Both the position numbers and the translations under genes were made by a program. 24,247 bases of DNA, from positions 1 to 24,247 of the forward strand of contig DATAEK010000109.1 in the NCBI GenBank assembly GCA_036258055.1, in the 5' to 3' direction. This document shows, in pieces, positions 15,079 through 24,126 of this stretch; the stretch's first letter is position 1; the number at the start of each line of letters is the position of its first letter. This DNA comes from DATAEK01 sp036258055 (lineage in GTDB: Bacteria; Acidobacteriota; Vicinamibacteria; Vicinamibacterales; 2-12-FULL-66-21). The notes beneath the pieces are model-generated. The model was given only the letters and a program-made list of their open reading frames with translations, had not been told where the DNA came from and ran no database searches.

Positions 15079-17118
15079 ATGCGTCAACGAATGCTTCGCG
15101 CGAGCCTGGTCATCGTCGCCGTTCTGGTCGCGTCTGCCGCGGCGCAGTCGCGCCGGATGGAGCTCGGTGATCTCGGGCGCATCATGCGCCTCTCCGACCC
15201 GCAGATCGCCCCGGACGGCAAATCGATCGTCGTCCTCATGTCGCGCGCCAACTACGACGAGAACCGCTACGACGCCGACCTGGTCATGATCGACATCGCC
15301 AGCGGCGGCCAGCGCGCGCTGACCCACGATCGTCGCGGCGTCGGGCAGCCGCGGTTCTCGCCGTCCGGCGATCGCCTGGCCTTCCTGGCGAGCGTAGCCC
15401 CGGCTCCCGGCCAGCCGGCCCGCGCCCAGATTTTCGTGACGCCGCTGGCCGGCGGCGATGCCCGCCGAGTCACGAATGCTCCCAAGGGGGTGCAGCATTA
15501 CGCCTGGTCGCCCGACGGCCGAACGATCGCGTACGCGACGGAAGACGAAGCGGAGAAAAAGACCGGACCTGAGCGGTTCAACGATTCCTTCGAGATCGAG
15601 AACGACGACGTCTTCGTCCAGTCGCAGCGGCTGCCGACGCACGTCTGGATCGTTCCTGCGGAAGGAGGCGAGAGCAAGCGACTGACGTCCGGCTCGTGGA
15701 GTCTTCCGATTTCGTATCCACCAGGCCCGCCGGCCTCACCGCTGACGTGGTCGCCGGACGGCCGATCGATCGCCGTCGTCCGGCTCGCGACTCCGCACTC
15801 TGGCGACAACGATCGGGCAACCATCCAGGTGGTCGACGTCGCCACCGGGCAGATGCGCGGCCTCACCGGCCGCGAGCGCTACGAAGGCCAGCCGGTTTTC
15901 TCGCCTGATGGTTCGCAGATTGCGTACTGGCAGCCACGTGACGGCGATACCGGCAGCGTCAACGAGATCCACGTCGCGCCGTCGGCGGGAGGCGCAGGCC
16001 GAAGCATCACGAGAGCGCTCGATCGCAATGTGGCGCGCTCGATCTGGATGCCCGATGGGAAGACGCTCCTCGTTGGCGCCAACGACAACACGAAGGTGTC
16101 GCTGTGGCTGCAGCCGCTCGACGGCGCCGCGCGCAAGCTCGATCTCGGACCCGCGAGTCCCTCGTCGTCGTTCTGGGTGGATGTCGCCGTCGGAAAGGAC
16201 GGCTCGATGGCATTCACGGCGACCGATCCCACGCGGCCGGCCGAGCTCTATTACATGTCGTCGCCCACGGCAGCGCCCAAACGGCTGACGAACGTGAACG
16301 CCGAGATCGCGGCGCTGAGCCTGGGCAGGACCGAAGTGATCACGTGGAAGTCCGACGGGTTCACGCACAACGGCACGCTCACCTATCCGCCCGACTTCTC
16401 TCCTGGACAGAAGTACCCGCTCGTCCTCGTCATCCACGGCGGCCCGCGCGCGGCCTCGCTCGAGACTTTTGCCGCCAGCCCGCAGATCATGGCCGCAAAA
16501 GGGTGGGTCGTGTTTCAGCCGAACTATCGCGGGAGCGATCAGATCGGCAGCGCGTATCAGCGCGCGATTGTCAACGATGCGGGCGCCGGACCCGGGCGCG
16601 ACGTGATGGCGGGCCTGGAGGCGGTCAAGCAGCGCGGCTTCGTGGATACCACGAAGATCGCGGTGTCGGGCTGGTCCTATGGTGGGTACATGACCACATG
16701 GCTGCTTGGCAACTACACGGGCTGGCGCGTCGCCGTGGCCGGCGCCGCCGTGACCGACTGGATGGATCAGTACAACCTGGGGGACTCGAATGTCCGCCGC
16801 GGCGCGGCGTTCGGCGGATCGCCCTGGACGGATCCGAAGCGCCTGCAGGCGTTCATGGAGCAGTCCCCGATTGCCTACGTCTCGAAAATCCGGACGCCGA
16901 CGCTGGTGATGACCAACACCCAGGATTATCGGGTGCCGCCAACACAGTCGTTCAAGCTGTATCACGCGCTCAGGGATAACGGCGTGCCGACAAAATTCGT
17001 CGGCTACCCGATCCCCGGGCACAATGCCAACGACCCGGTCAGGTCGCTCGACGTTCAGCGGCGCTGGATCGGGTGGATCGAACAGTATTTCAACGAGGTG
17101 ACGACGAGCAGCCGGTGA
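15079..17118 (+). CDS. second secreted S9-family peptidase
   Basis: The protein is 679 residues, with GAGGTGA closely upstream of the ATG. A signal peptide (about 1-22, ending ASAAAQ) precedes a beta-propeller with WSPDG motifs (about 40-390) and an S9 hydrolase domain (about 420-679). The triad is S533 in GWSYGGYMTTW, D616 in NTQDYRVPP and H648 in PGHNAND, so it should be active. It is clearly diverged from the upstream S9 gene rather than a recent copy, and may have a different peptide preference. Four bases after its stop an ATGGGCC heptamer array begins. Confidence 0.93.
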   Translation: MRQRMLRASLVIVAVLVASAAAQSRRMELGDLGRIMRLSDPQIAPDGKSIVVLMSRANYDENRYDADLVMIDIASGGQRALTHDRRGVGQPRFSPSGDRLAFLASVAPAPGQPARAQIFVTPLAGGDARRVTNAPKGVQHYAWSPDGRTIAYATEDEAEKKTGPERFNDSFEIENDDVFVQSQRLPTHVWIVPAEGGESKRLTSGSWSLPISYPPGPPASPLTWSPDGRSIAVVRLATPHSGDNDRATIQVVDVATGQMRGLTGRERYEGQPVFSPDGSQIAYWQPRDGDTGSVNEIHVAPSAGGAGRSITRALDRNVARSIWMPDGKTLLVGANDNTKVSLWLQPLDGAARKLDLGPASPSSSFWVDVAVGKDGSMAFTATDPTRPAELYYMSSPTAAPKRLTNVNAEIAALSLGRTEVITWKSDGFTHNGTLTYPPDFSPGQKYPLVLVIHGGPRAASLETFAASPQIMAAKGWVVFQPNYRGSDQIGSAYQRAIVNDAGAGPGRDVMAGLEAVKQRGFVDTTKIAVSGWSYGGYMTTWLLGNYTGWRVAVAGAAVTDWMDQYNLGDSNVRRGAAFGGSPWTDPKRLQAFMEQSPIAYVSKIRTPTLVMTNTQDYRVPPTQSFKLYHALRDNGVPTKFVGYPIPGHNANDPVRSLDVQRRWIGWIEQYFNEVTTSSR

Positions 17119-17121
17119 TCG

Positions 17122-17153
17122 ATGGGCCATGGGACATGGGCCATGGGCCATGG
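17122..17153. repeat. heptanucleotide tandem array, unit ATGGGCC, 4.6 copies
   Basis: Four full units (the second is ATGGGAC) and a partial fifth begin after TGA-TCG. The cyclic unit and the orientation relative to the preceding gene match the array overlapping the DUF1080 stop (141-165). In both places the array is followed by AAA. Confidence 0.9.
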
Positions 17154-17198
17154 AAACCGATTGGGTGGTGTTCGGCTTTAGCCGGACCAGCGCACCCC

Positions 17199-17247
17199 GC
17201 GGACTGCGGACCGCGGATGGCGGACTGCGGACCGCGGACCGCGGACA
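17199..17247. repeat. heptanucleotide tandem array, unit GCGGACN, seven copies
   Basis: Seven 7-base units fill exactly 49 bases. The first six positions are constant except for GCGGATG in the third unit, and the seventh varies (T, C, G, T, C, C, A). It lies 18 bases beyond the TAA of the minus-strand CHAT gene, in the 147-base gap between convergent genes that also holds the ATGGGCC array. Confidence 0.9.
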
Positions 17248-17265
17248 GCGATCAGATCAAGGCCC

Positions 17266-20187
17266 TTACGGCTTGCCCACCAGGATGAAGCTGGCCCAGA
17301 GAATCGGGTGCTCGGCAAGCGCCGTTGTTCCGGATTTCGTGTGGACCTTCACGCGTCCGTTGCGGAGGTCGTTGAGGAGTGTCAGCTGCGCGCGCCGCAG
17401 CGCCTGCGCCGTGTCTGGCACTCGCTTCAACGATCGATACAGGTTCGGCATCAACCGCGCCGCCGGTTCGTCGGCCACGTCCCACAAGGTTGCGATGACC
17501 GACGGCGTCCCCGCATACAGAAACGCGCGCGCCAGACCGATCACGCCGTCGCCGGAAACTGCGCCGAGACCCGTGCGACACGCTGAGAGCACGACAAGAT
17601 CGGCATTCAGCTGAATCCCGTAAATCTCACGAGCCGTCAACCGTCCGTCGTCGGCAGTGTCGGACGCAATAGATTGCCGGGCATCACGACCGGTGCGCCC
17701 GGTGTCGAGCGCCAGGAAGGACTCGAGTGGATCGTCGGCGCGAATCACGCCGTGCGTCGCGAAGTGCAGCACACTGCGGTCGCCGGCAAGCGAACGCACT
17801 TGGTGCTCTGTGGCCTGCGCGCCAACGAGCGCCGTCACCGCCGACGCGGGCAGGAACGCGGACACCCGGCCAATCTCCTTTTGGGTCCCTGGCAGCCTGG
17901 GGAGCGGTCGGCCGCTCGGCAACGGCGGTGTAGAGGTCGGGTCCGCGAGCAGCAGATACCGAGGAGCGATCGTCTGCGACGGGCGCGCGTGCTCCTCGGC
18001 GAGCTCGAGAACCACGCCCGCTGGCACGTAGTGGATCGCGTGCCGCTCGACGAGATACGCCCGCGCGGGATTCTGCAGAGCGGCGAACGAGAGACGAAAC
18101 AGCGGGCCGTGCGGGATGATGGTCAGCAGGCTGCCTGGTTTGGCGGGCAACAGCGGCTGAATGGGGGCGATGAGCAGGCCGTACAGTGCGCGCGATGCGA
18201 CCCGCGCTCTTTCGCCAAACGACAGCAGTCCTTCGCCCCGAACGCGCGGCGTCCAGTCCACCTCCGGTGACTCGACAGCATCGTCTCGATCGCTCGTCGC
18301 TGAAGGCAGGACCTCTCCGCGCACGCCCGACGCGTCGGTCATCCACGTTTGCCGCACGAGAGCGAGGAGGCGACGCTCGGTCACTTCAATCCGCTGCCCC
18401 GTTATCTCGCCGGACGGGCGGACCACCCACACGTAGGTCGCGTCCGGCGCCACCCAATAGCTGACGAGCGTTGAATGCAGGCGCGCGGTCAACTCCACGA
18501 GATCGTCCGATGAGAGCGGCGTTGCCGAGGCGAGGCTTTGCAGATCCCGATCCGAATGCAGCCCGGGCGCACTCGAGGTCGTCTCGGCGCCACGTCGTTT
18601 CAGACCGTCGGGTCCACCGGTCGCCTCGTGCGGCAGATCAGCTCGTGCCGGGGCCGGTTCGGCGCGCGCCGCAGGGGCCTGCGCTGACTCGCGGCTCGCA
18701 AGGAGATCAGCAAAGGCGCGCGCCCGTCCCTGTTCCGCGGTCTCGAGCGCTTCACGATCCCGCCCCAGGTGATGGAGAAGCTGGATCGCGTGCGTGAAGA
18801 ACCACTGATGCTGTTCGGCGAACCCACGTTTCAGGGCGTCCGTCGCGACCACGTCGGTACGCATACGCTCGATGAGCGCGATTGCCTCGCGCACGTCGGA
18901 CAGGGCGTCGGTGTACTGCCCGAGTTTTTCACGCGCCTTCGCGCGGATCGCGAATGCAGCCGGGACGAGATCCAGGATGCCGTGTTCTCGCGCCTGGCTG
19001 ATGGCGAGATCCGCCGATTCGACCGCTCGCGAGTACTGCCCGAGGGCGAGGTACCCGCTCGCCAGGTAGTAGAAAAAGCCGTAGTAGCGGTGTGGGTCCC
19101 GCGAGACGACCTCCTCCAGGATCTCGAGTCCGCGCGCAGGATCGTCCGCGGTCTCGATCAGATCGCGGCCGAGCGCGCCTTTCTGGAAGTCGATGATCAG
19201 CGGCGACCCCGTCGCGATCGCGAGCGCAAGGGCACGCTCGAGCAGGGGCCTGACCTCGGCACGTTTTCCGAGCGCCACGTAGGCGGCCGCAATCGCGTTG
19301 AGACTCTGGATCATTCCGGACCGTTCGTCGAGAGCTTCCTGAATCTGGAACGCTCGCTGATACGCCGCCAGCGCCTGGTCGTGCTGCCCGTGCGCGCGGT
19401 GCAGCCGCCCGAGGCTCGTCAGCGCTCGAGCGAAATTTGCGCGCGCGCTGTCGCCAGCCGCTTCAAACCGCGCGATGGCGAGGTCGAGGTTGTCGCTTGC
19501 TTCCGATAGTCGTCCGCGTTGGAACAGGAGGTCCGACCACGAGTGCAGGAGGCGCGCTTCGGTTTCAACGGCGCCCACCTGTCTGGCCAGCTCGAGTCCT
19601 TTCCTCGTGTACGCCGTGCGCTCGTCGTCGTCGGTTACGAAGGTGAGGCTGTTGCAGATGGCGGCCTGACTTGCGACATCGCCAACGGCTTGGAACTCCG
19701 CAAGAGCCCGCTTGTAGTGCGACCGGGAGACGTCTGGATGATTGAGGAAATACTCGACCGTCCCGAGCTCTCGGTGAACTCGCGCCAGATCGGCGTGCGC
19801 GTCGGTGCCGTCGAAGATCTCGAGCGCACGGTCGAGCGCGTCTTTCGCGGCCGGGTACTTCGAGAGATTCAGCAGCGCGGCCCCGAGGCCTCGATATGCG
19901 CGCCCTTCTGCTTCGCGGTCGTGTTCCGTACGGGCGAGCTCGAGGGCGCGTTCGAACTGCTGTCGCGCGGCCTCGGACTGACGCCCGTCGAGGAGCCGCG
20001 TGCCCTCGACAACCGCGGCTGCCGCTGAAGTCTTGGGTGGGTCGAGTTGCTGCTGGACGTCCCGTGACACTGTCGCAGATTCGTTGTCCAACTGCGGCAG
20101 GGCGCTCGCTTCAGCGCTCGCGGCCGCGCGCATCGCCAGCACGCTGACGATCAACCAACGAACGCGTCTTGTGATAGCCGCCTGCAT
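17266..20187 (-). CDS. TPR-CHAT domain protein, putative caspase-like protease
   Basis: The protein is 973 residues. A basic N-terminus and hydrophobic stretch ending AEASA (about 1-29) look like a signal peptide, though an Arg interrupts the core. Residues about 50-470 are tandem tetratricopeptide repeats. A Pro/Ala-rich linker spans about 485-545. The CHAT domain runs from about 560 to the end. The caspase-type dyad is visible: H812 in LHFATHG and C870 in VVLSACRTGLG. The end, HPILWASFILVG, is typical of CHAT. CHAT proteins are related to caspases and separases and cleave partner proteins. It begins 12 bases after the anti-sigma stop, so it belongs to the sigma operon. Its natural candidate substrate is the exported part of that anti-sigma factor, which is inference. 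Confidence 0.93.
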   Translation of the reverse strand: MQAAITRRVRWLIVSVLAMRAAASAEASALPQLDNESATVSRDVQQQLDPPKTSAAAAVVEGTRLLDGRQSEAARQQFERALELARTEHDREAEGRAYRGLGAALLNLSKYPAAKDALDRALEIFDGTDAHADLARVHRELGTVEYFLNHPDVSRSHYKRALAEFQAVGDVASQAAICNSLTFVTDDDERTAYTRKGLELARQVGAVETEARLLHSWSDLLFQRGRLSEASDNLDLAIARFEAAGDSARANFARALTSLGRLHRAHGQHDQALAAYQRAFQIQEALDERSGMIQSLNAIAAAYVALGKRAEVRPLLERALALAIATGSPLIIDFQKGALGRDLIETADDPARGLEILEEVVSRDPHRYYGFFYYLASGYLALGQYSRAVESADLAISQAREHGILDLVPAAFAIRAKAREKLGQYTDALSDVREAIALIERMRTDVVATDALKRGFAEQHQWFFTHAIQLLHHLGRDREALETAEQGRARAFADLLASRESAQAPAARAEPAPARADLPHEATGGPDGLKRRGAETTSSAPGLHSDRDLQSLASATPLSSDDLVELTARLHSTLVSYWVAPDATYVWVVRPSGEITGQRIEVTERRLLALVRQTWMTDASGVRGEVLPSATSDRDDAVESPEVDWTPRVRGEGLLSFGERARVASRALYGLLIAPIQPLLPAKPGSLLTIIPHGPLFRLSFAALQNPARAYLVERHAIHYVPAGVVLELAEEHARPSQTIAPRYLLLADPTSTPPLPSGRPLPRLPGTQKEIGRVSAFLPASAVTALVGAQATEHQVRSLAGDRSVLHFATHGVIRADDPLESFLALDTGRTGRDARQSIASDTADDGRLTAREIYGIQLNADLVVLSACRTGLGAVSGDGVIGLARAFLYAGTPSVIATLWDVADEPAARLMPNLYRSLKRVPDTAQALRRAQLTLLNDLRNGRVKVHTKSGTTALAEHPILWASFILVGKP

Positions 20188-20199
20188 GATGGACCTCGT

Positions 20200-21735
20200 T
20201 CAGCGCAGCGCAGTTCGCAGCTCGTATTCGCGGGCGCGGTCCGCATAGCTGAGGACTCGGATCTGATACGTCGCCCCGCGTTCCACCGGAATCGCCAGCC
20301 GCATCGGAAAACTCGTGCCCAGCGGAGGACCGTAAGCGTCCCCCTGCGGCGTCTCGAGGTGCAGGTCCCAGTTCCTCAGGGCATCCGCCTGGTAGGGCAG
20401 CGGTCTGAATGTCCCTGGGGACGGAGAGTCGAGCACCACGTCGAGCGTTCCATCTGACGGGACTCTGAGCGCAAACCGGTGGCAGAGTTCGTTCGGATCC
20501 CCACAGGTGCTGTCTCCCGGCTTGATCGTCCTCCGGACGACCTCGCCGAGCGAGATGAACTCCCATGGATCCATTGACAAATCGATTTGCGTGTCCTGTG
20601 TGATGGTCGAGATCACCTTGCCGGTCGAGAAGTAGCCGGGCTTGTAGATCTCGAGGACCTGCGTACTCGCGCCCGTAATGCTGTAATGCCCCGCTGCATC
20701 GGTGGTGACTGACACCTCAGTCGGATAGGCGATGATGCGATCCGGTCCCATGTCGACTTTAAGCTCCGCGACCCGCACGCCCGCCAGCGGCACGCCGCCA
20801 GGTCCAGTCACCACACCGGAGAGTGTGATCGGACCTGACAGCTCGCGGATTCCGGCGCACGCCTGGGCAACGCGCCTGCCTTGGCCACGGCAAAGAACCT
20901 CTAACCTGTCTTTGGCCTGTTCGATCTGACCGGTTCGATAGTAGGCGAGCGCCAGATACCACGTGGCCTCGCGTCCGAGTTCAGCATCGTCCTGTGCGAG
21001 CCGCTCGGCGGATTGCAGAGCCGTCACCGCATCGTGGTCGCGGTGGAGAAACAGCTCGGTCACGCCCAGATAGAATTGCGGCGTCGCGCTTCGCGGCTGA
21101 CGGCCGACCAGCGTCTGAAGCCGCCGCGCGGCGTCCTCGAAGTCGTTCTTGCGAAGAGCGTCAAATGCTCGCGTGAGATCGTCGGTGGCCTTGCCTTTCC
21201 CTGACCCGCGCCACAACAGATCGCCGGCGGCTGGCTGTCGAAACGCAGGCTTCTGAAGCTGAAAGACCGAGGGGGCCGCAGGTCGGGGAACCTTCGCCGC
21301 GACTTGCGGAGGCGACGGAGCAGGCGCCGCGCGACGGGACTGCCAGACGAGCACGGTTCCAGCGACCAGCAGCACGACAGCAGCAGCTGCAGCCGCAAAC
21401 TGCCACAGTCGATTCACGCGTTGTGCGCGTGTCGAGGCTTTGGCGCCGGCGTGGACGCGTTCGAGGATCCGTTCCTGTTCATCCGGCCTGAGCTCCCCAA
21501 TCGACGGATCGTTCAATGCGTCGCCGAGCGCCTGACACACGACGCAGTGTTCGACGTGAGCGGCAACACGGTCCTGGACGTGCGGCGGAAGCGCGCCCAT
21601 CCGAGCGGCCTCGATGAGCTCGGGCGGCGGGCAGGAAACGCTCGTCCGACCTTGCGAGCGCCGCTGAGCGAACAGGCCTCTGGCCGATTCGTCTTCAGGC
21701 TCGGCATCCGTCCACGCGAACGGATCTCTCGCCAT
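20200..21735 (-). CDS. membrane anti-sigma factor with TPR and carboxypeptidase-regulatory domains
   Basis: The protein is 511 residues. The zinc-binding anti-sigma motif is visible as C35 ... H60-x3-C64-x2-C67 in a cytoplasmic N-terminal region. One transmembrane helix spans about 113-131. The predicted periplasmic part has TPR-like helices (about 185-295), a CarboxypepD_reg-like sandwich (about 303-385; LSGVVTGPGGVPLAGVRV, TDAAGHYSITG) and a C-terminal beta domain resembling bacterial pre-peptidase C-terminal domains. Its ATG shares one base with the sigma-factor stop (TGATG), the usual coupling of sigma and anti-sigma. It should hold the sigma factor at the membrane until its outer domain senses a signal or is cleaved. 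Confidence 0.88.
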   Translation of the reverse strand: MARDPFAWTDAEPEDESARGLFAQRRSQGRTSVSCPPPELIEAARMGALPPHVQDRVAAHVEHCVVCQALGDALNDPSIGELRPDEQERILERVHAGAKASTRAQRVNRLWQFAAAAAAVVLLVAGTVLVWQSRRAAPAPSPPQVAAKVPRPAAPSVFQLQKPAFRQPAAGDLLWRGSGKGKATDDLTRAFDALRKNDFEDAARRLQTLVGRQPRSATPQFYLGVTELFLHRDHDAVTALQSAERLAQDDAELGREATWYLALAYYRTGQIEQAKDRLEVLCRGQGRRVAQACAGIRELSGPITLSGVVTGPGGVPLAGVRVAELKVDMGPDRIIAYPTEVSVTTDAAGHYSITGASTQVLEIYKPGYFSTGKVISTITQDTQIDLSMDPWEFISLGEVVRRTIKPGDSTCGDPNELCHRFALRVPSDGTLDVVLDSPSPGTFRPLPYQADALRNWDLHLETPQGDAYGPPLGTSFPMRLAIPVERGATYQIRVLSYADRAREYELRTALR

Positions 21736-22196
21736 CAGGGTGCCCTCTCGAATTCACGCCGCAGGATTGTCAGCGAGTACTGCAGGTGTCCCTTTACCTG
21801 GTTGTCAGTCAGGCCGAGCCGCGACGCGATCTCGGCACGCGTCATTCCGTGCACGTAGCGAAGGATCAGGCAGGCGCGGTGGACAGGTTTCAAGCCGGTC
21901 GCCTCGCGCAACCACACTTCGACCGAGGGTTCCCACGTCACCTCTGCGGGCTCGAGCGCGTCGAGGTATTTCTGTTCGACGTGGGCGCGACGCCAGTGAT
22001 CGACCGCACGATTCTTGGCAACCGTGAACAGCCAGCGGGGGAGCTGATCGACGTCGATGCTGTCAATGCTGCGGTGCAAGGTGAGAAACACCTCGCTCGT
22101 GATGTCCTCAGCGACATCTCGCCGCCCCACGCATTTAAGCGCGTAGCGGAAAACGGCAGCGGCGTGCTTCGCGTAGACCTCGTCGAACTTGCTCAT
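21735..22196 (-). CDS. ECF-type RNA polymerase sigma factor
   Basis: The protein is 153 residues, slightly short for the family. Sigma region 2 spans about 4-71 (FDEVYAKHAAAVFRYAL, DVAEDITSEVFLTLHRS, LPRWLFTVAKNRAVDHWRR). Region 4 spans about 100-148 (LKPVHRACLILRYVHGMTRAEIASRLGLTDNQVKGHL). No clear Shine-Dalgarno precedes the ATG. It is the first gene of a three-gene operon with the anti-sigma and CHAT genes. The 284-base region to the divergent carboxylesterase gene probably holds promoters for both directions, but I could not place one convincingly. Confidence 0.93.
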   Translation of the reverse strand: MSKFDEVYAKHAAAVFRYALKCVGRRDVAEDITSEVFLTLHRSIDSIDVDQLPRWLFTVAKNRAVDHWRRAHVEQKYLDALEPAEVTWEPSVEVWLREATGLKPVHRACLILRYVHGMTRAEIASRLGLTDNQVKGHLQYSLTILRREFERAP

Positions 22197-22480
22197 TGAG
22201 CACTACGAACACGGGGACCGAAGCGGAACAAACGCCGGAATGGGTGCGGTCGGCGGCAGTCTACCACCTTGGCGTTGCGGCGGCGGGAACCGTCTGTCGG
22301 TGGCAACCGCCATCCGCCCTCTGCCGTCCGCGGCGATCGATCGACGTCGGCGCTGGGCTGCATGCCTCAGACACGAACGGTTCTTCCGGCGCGGTCATCT
22401 CGCCCGTAATCGAGGTAACGAGGCGACCGGCGGACGGGCATGACACCCGTTGGAGGGCGCTTCCGCTCCGGAGGACCGCC

Positions 22481-24121
22481 ATGAGCATGCGACGAGACAA
22501 GTGGACGCTCGTCCTCGCGACAACCGCTGCAAGCCTGTTCCTGTCATCGACCGAGGCAAGGCGCCAGACGTCGTGTCTGGTCACCACCACGAACGGAATG
22601 GTGCAGGGCATCGACAATGGCGTGTCGTGCAGCTTTCTCGGCATTCCGTTCGCGGCGCCGCCGCTCGGCAACCTCCGGTGGAAGCCGCCGCAGCCCGCCG
22701 CACCCTGGGCGCCCACGACGCTGAACGCCACAGCCGGCGTGATGTGCCCGCAGGTCAACCCAGCGGGAAGCACGACCGTCGTCGGCAACGAGAACTGCCT
22801 GAGAGTGAACGTCTGGACGCCGGATCCTGCGCCTGCGTCGCCCGTCCCGGTCATCGTGTCGATTCACACCGGCGCCTTCATGGCGGCCTCCCCAAACATC
22901 GCGGACAGCAATCCGCGGAATCTCGTCGAGCTTACGGGCGCCATCGTCGTGGCTGCCAACTATCGCATCGGACCATTGGGCTTCATGGGCCACCCGGCAC
23001 TGACGGCGGAGGATCCCGCCTATCACTCGTCGGGCAACTACGGGTTTCTCGATCAACGCGCAGCCCTGAAGTGGGTCCGCGACAACATCGCCGCGTTCGG
23101 TGGAGACCCAGACAACGTGACGATTGCCGGCCAGTCAGCCGGCGGCCACAGTGTGAGCTTTCACGTCGTGTCGCCAGGCAGCGCCAGCTACTTCGGCCGC
23201 GCCATCATGCAGAGCGGATACGCGTCGGTACGGATACCGACGCTCTCGGACGCCGAGACCCTGGGCAGCAATTTCGCTGCGGCCGTCGGATGTACGGACC
23301 CTGCGCAGGTGCTGGCCTGCATGCGGGCCAAGACCCCCGTGCAAGTCCTGCTCGGGTTTCCCAACGGTCAGCAGGAGTTCGCTCAGACGCCGCGCATTCC
23401 GTGGGGACCGATCGTCGACGGCGTGGAAATTCCCGCCCAGCCTCGCACGCTGTACGAGGACGGCGCATTCAATCACGTGCCGCTCATCATCGGGTCCACG
23501 AGAGACGAAGGATGGATCTATGCGGACCGAAGCTATCCCGCTGGTCTGACCACGGCGCAGTACGAAGCCGCGGTCACCGCTGAATTCGGCGCCGACGCTC
23601 CCGCGATCCTGGCAAGGTATCCAGCCTCCGATTTCTCCTCGCCCAAGCTCGCGTTGTCGCAATTGGCCGGCGACGTCGAGGCCATGTGCGAAGTGCGCCG
23701 CGTCGCCCGCTTCGTCGAGCGCACGGGGACTCCTGTCTATCAGTATTCCTTCGAACGCGAGGTACCCGCGGTAGCTGGAGACCAAGTCATCCACGGCATC
23801 GATAGGAACTTCGACTTCGGTAACAACTACGGTCCTCCGTCGAACTACGTCCTGAACGCCGACGATCTCGCGCTCTTCCGGGCCATCGCCGGGTACTGGA
23901 CACGCTTTGCGGCCACCGGCAATCCGAACAGCGACGACGACAGCGTGGTCCACTGGCCGGCCTTCAAACACCCGACCGGCAACGGTAGAGGATCGGACAA
24001 GTACCTCGTACTCGACTGGCCGGTCCGCGAGGGCAAGCGACTGCGAGAGGCCGCGTGCGACTTCTGGGAGCCGTTCTTTTTCCGCTCCATTACCAACGGG
24101 CCGACGCCGGCGGGGCAGTGA
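22481..24121 (+). CDS. secreted type-B carboxylesterase
   Basis: The protein is 546 residues. The ATG at 22481 has GGAGG (22470-22474) at six bases spacing, which decides it over the long in-frame extension to 22196. The signal region is residues 1-29. The family pattern follows: FLGIPFAAPPLGNLRWKPP, ENCLRVNVWTP, NYRIGPLGF, GNYGFLDQRAALKWVRDNI. The triad is S219 in GQSAGG, E343 in RDEGW and H438 in VIHGIDRNFDFG. The oxyanion-hole motif is H-T-G-A-F at 129-133 instead of the usual HGG(G/A)F. It probably hydrolyses esters or lactones outside the cytoplasm. It is divergent from the sigma-factor operon and could be a target of it, which is untested. Confidence 0.93.
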   Translation: MSMRRDKWTLVLATTAASLFLSSTEARRQTSCLVTTTNGMVQGIDNGVSCSFLGIPFAAPPLGNLRWKPPQPAAPWAPTTLNATAGVMCPQVNPAGSTTVVGNENCLRVNVWTPDPAPASPVPVIVSIHTGAFMAASPNIADSNPRNLVELTGAIVVAANYRIGPLGFMGHPALTAEDPAYHSSGNYGFLDQRAALKWVRDNIAAFGGDPDNVTIAGQSAGGHSVSFHVVSPGSASYFGRAIMQSGYASVRIPTLSDAETLGSNFAAAVGCTDPAQVLACMRAKTPVQVLLGFPNGQQEFAQTPRIPWGPIVDGVEIPAQPRTLYEDGAFNHVPLIIGSTRDEGWIYADRSYPAGLTTAQYEAAVTAEFGADAPAILARYPASDFSSPKLALSQLAGDVEAMCEVRRVARFVERTGTPVYQYSFEREVPAVAGDQVIHGIDRNFDFGNNYGPPSNYVLNADDLALFRAIAGYWTRFAATGNPNSDDDSVVHWPAFKHPTGNGRGSDKYLVLDWPVREGKRLREAACDFWEPFFFRSITNGPTPAGQ

Positions 24122-24126
24122 GATGC

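Noticed and set aside
13796..17151. Minus-strand open frames of 406 and 471 codons opposite the two S9 peptidases
   Set aside because: Composition is typical of antisense GC-rich reading, and both S9 genes have complete catalytic triads on the plus strand.
22226..22252. GGAAC with GGTC about 18 bases later, resembling an ECF promoter for the carboxylesterase
   Set aside because: Spacing is longer than usual and such short GC-rich matches are expected by chance.
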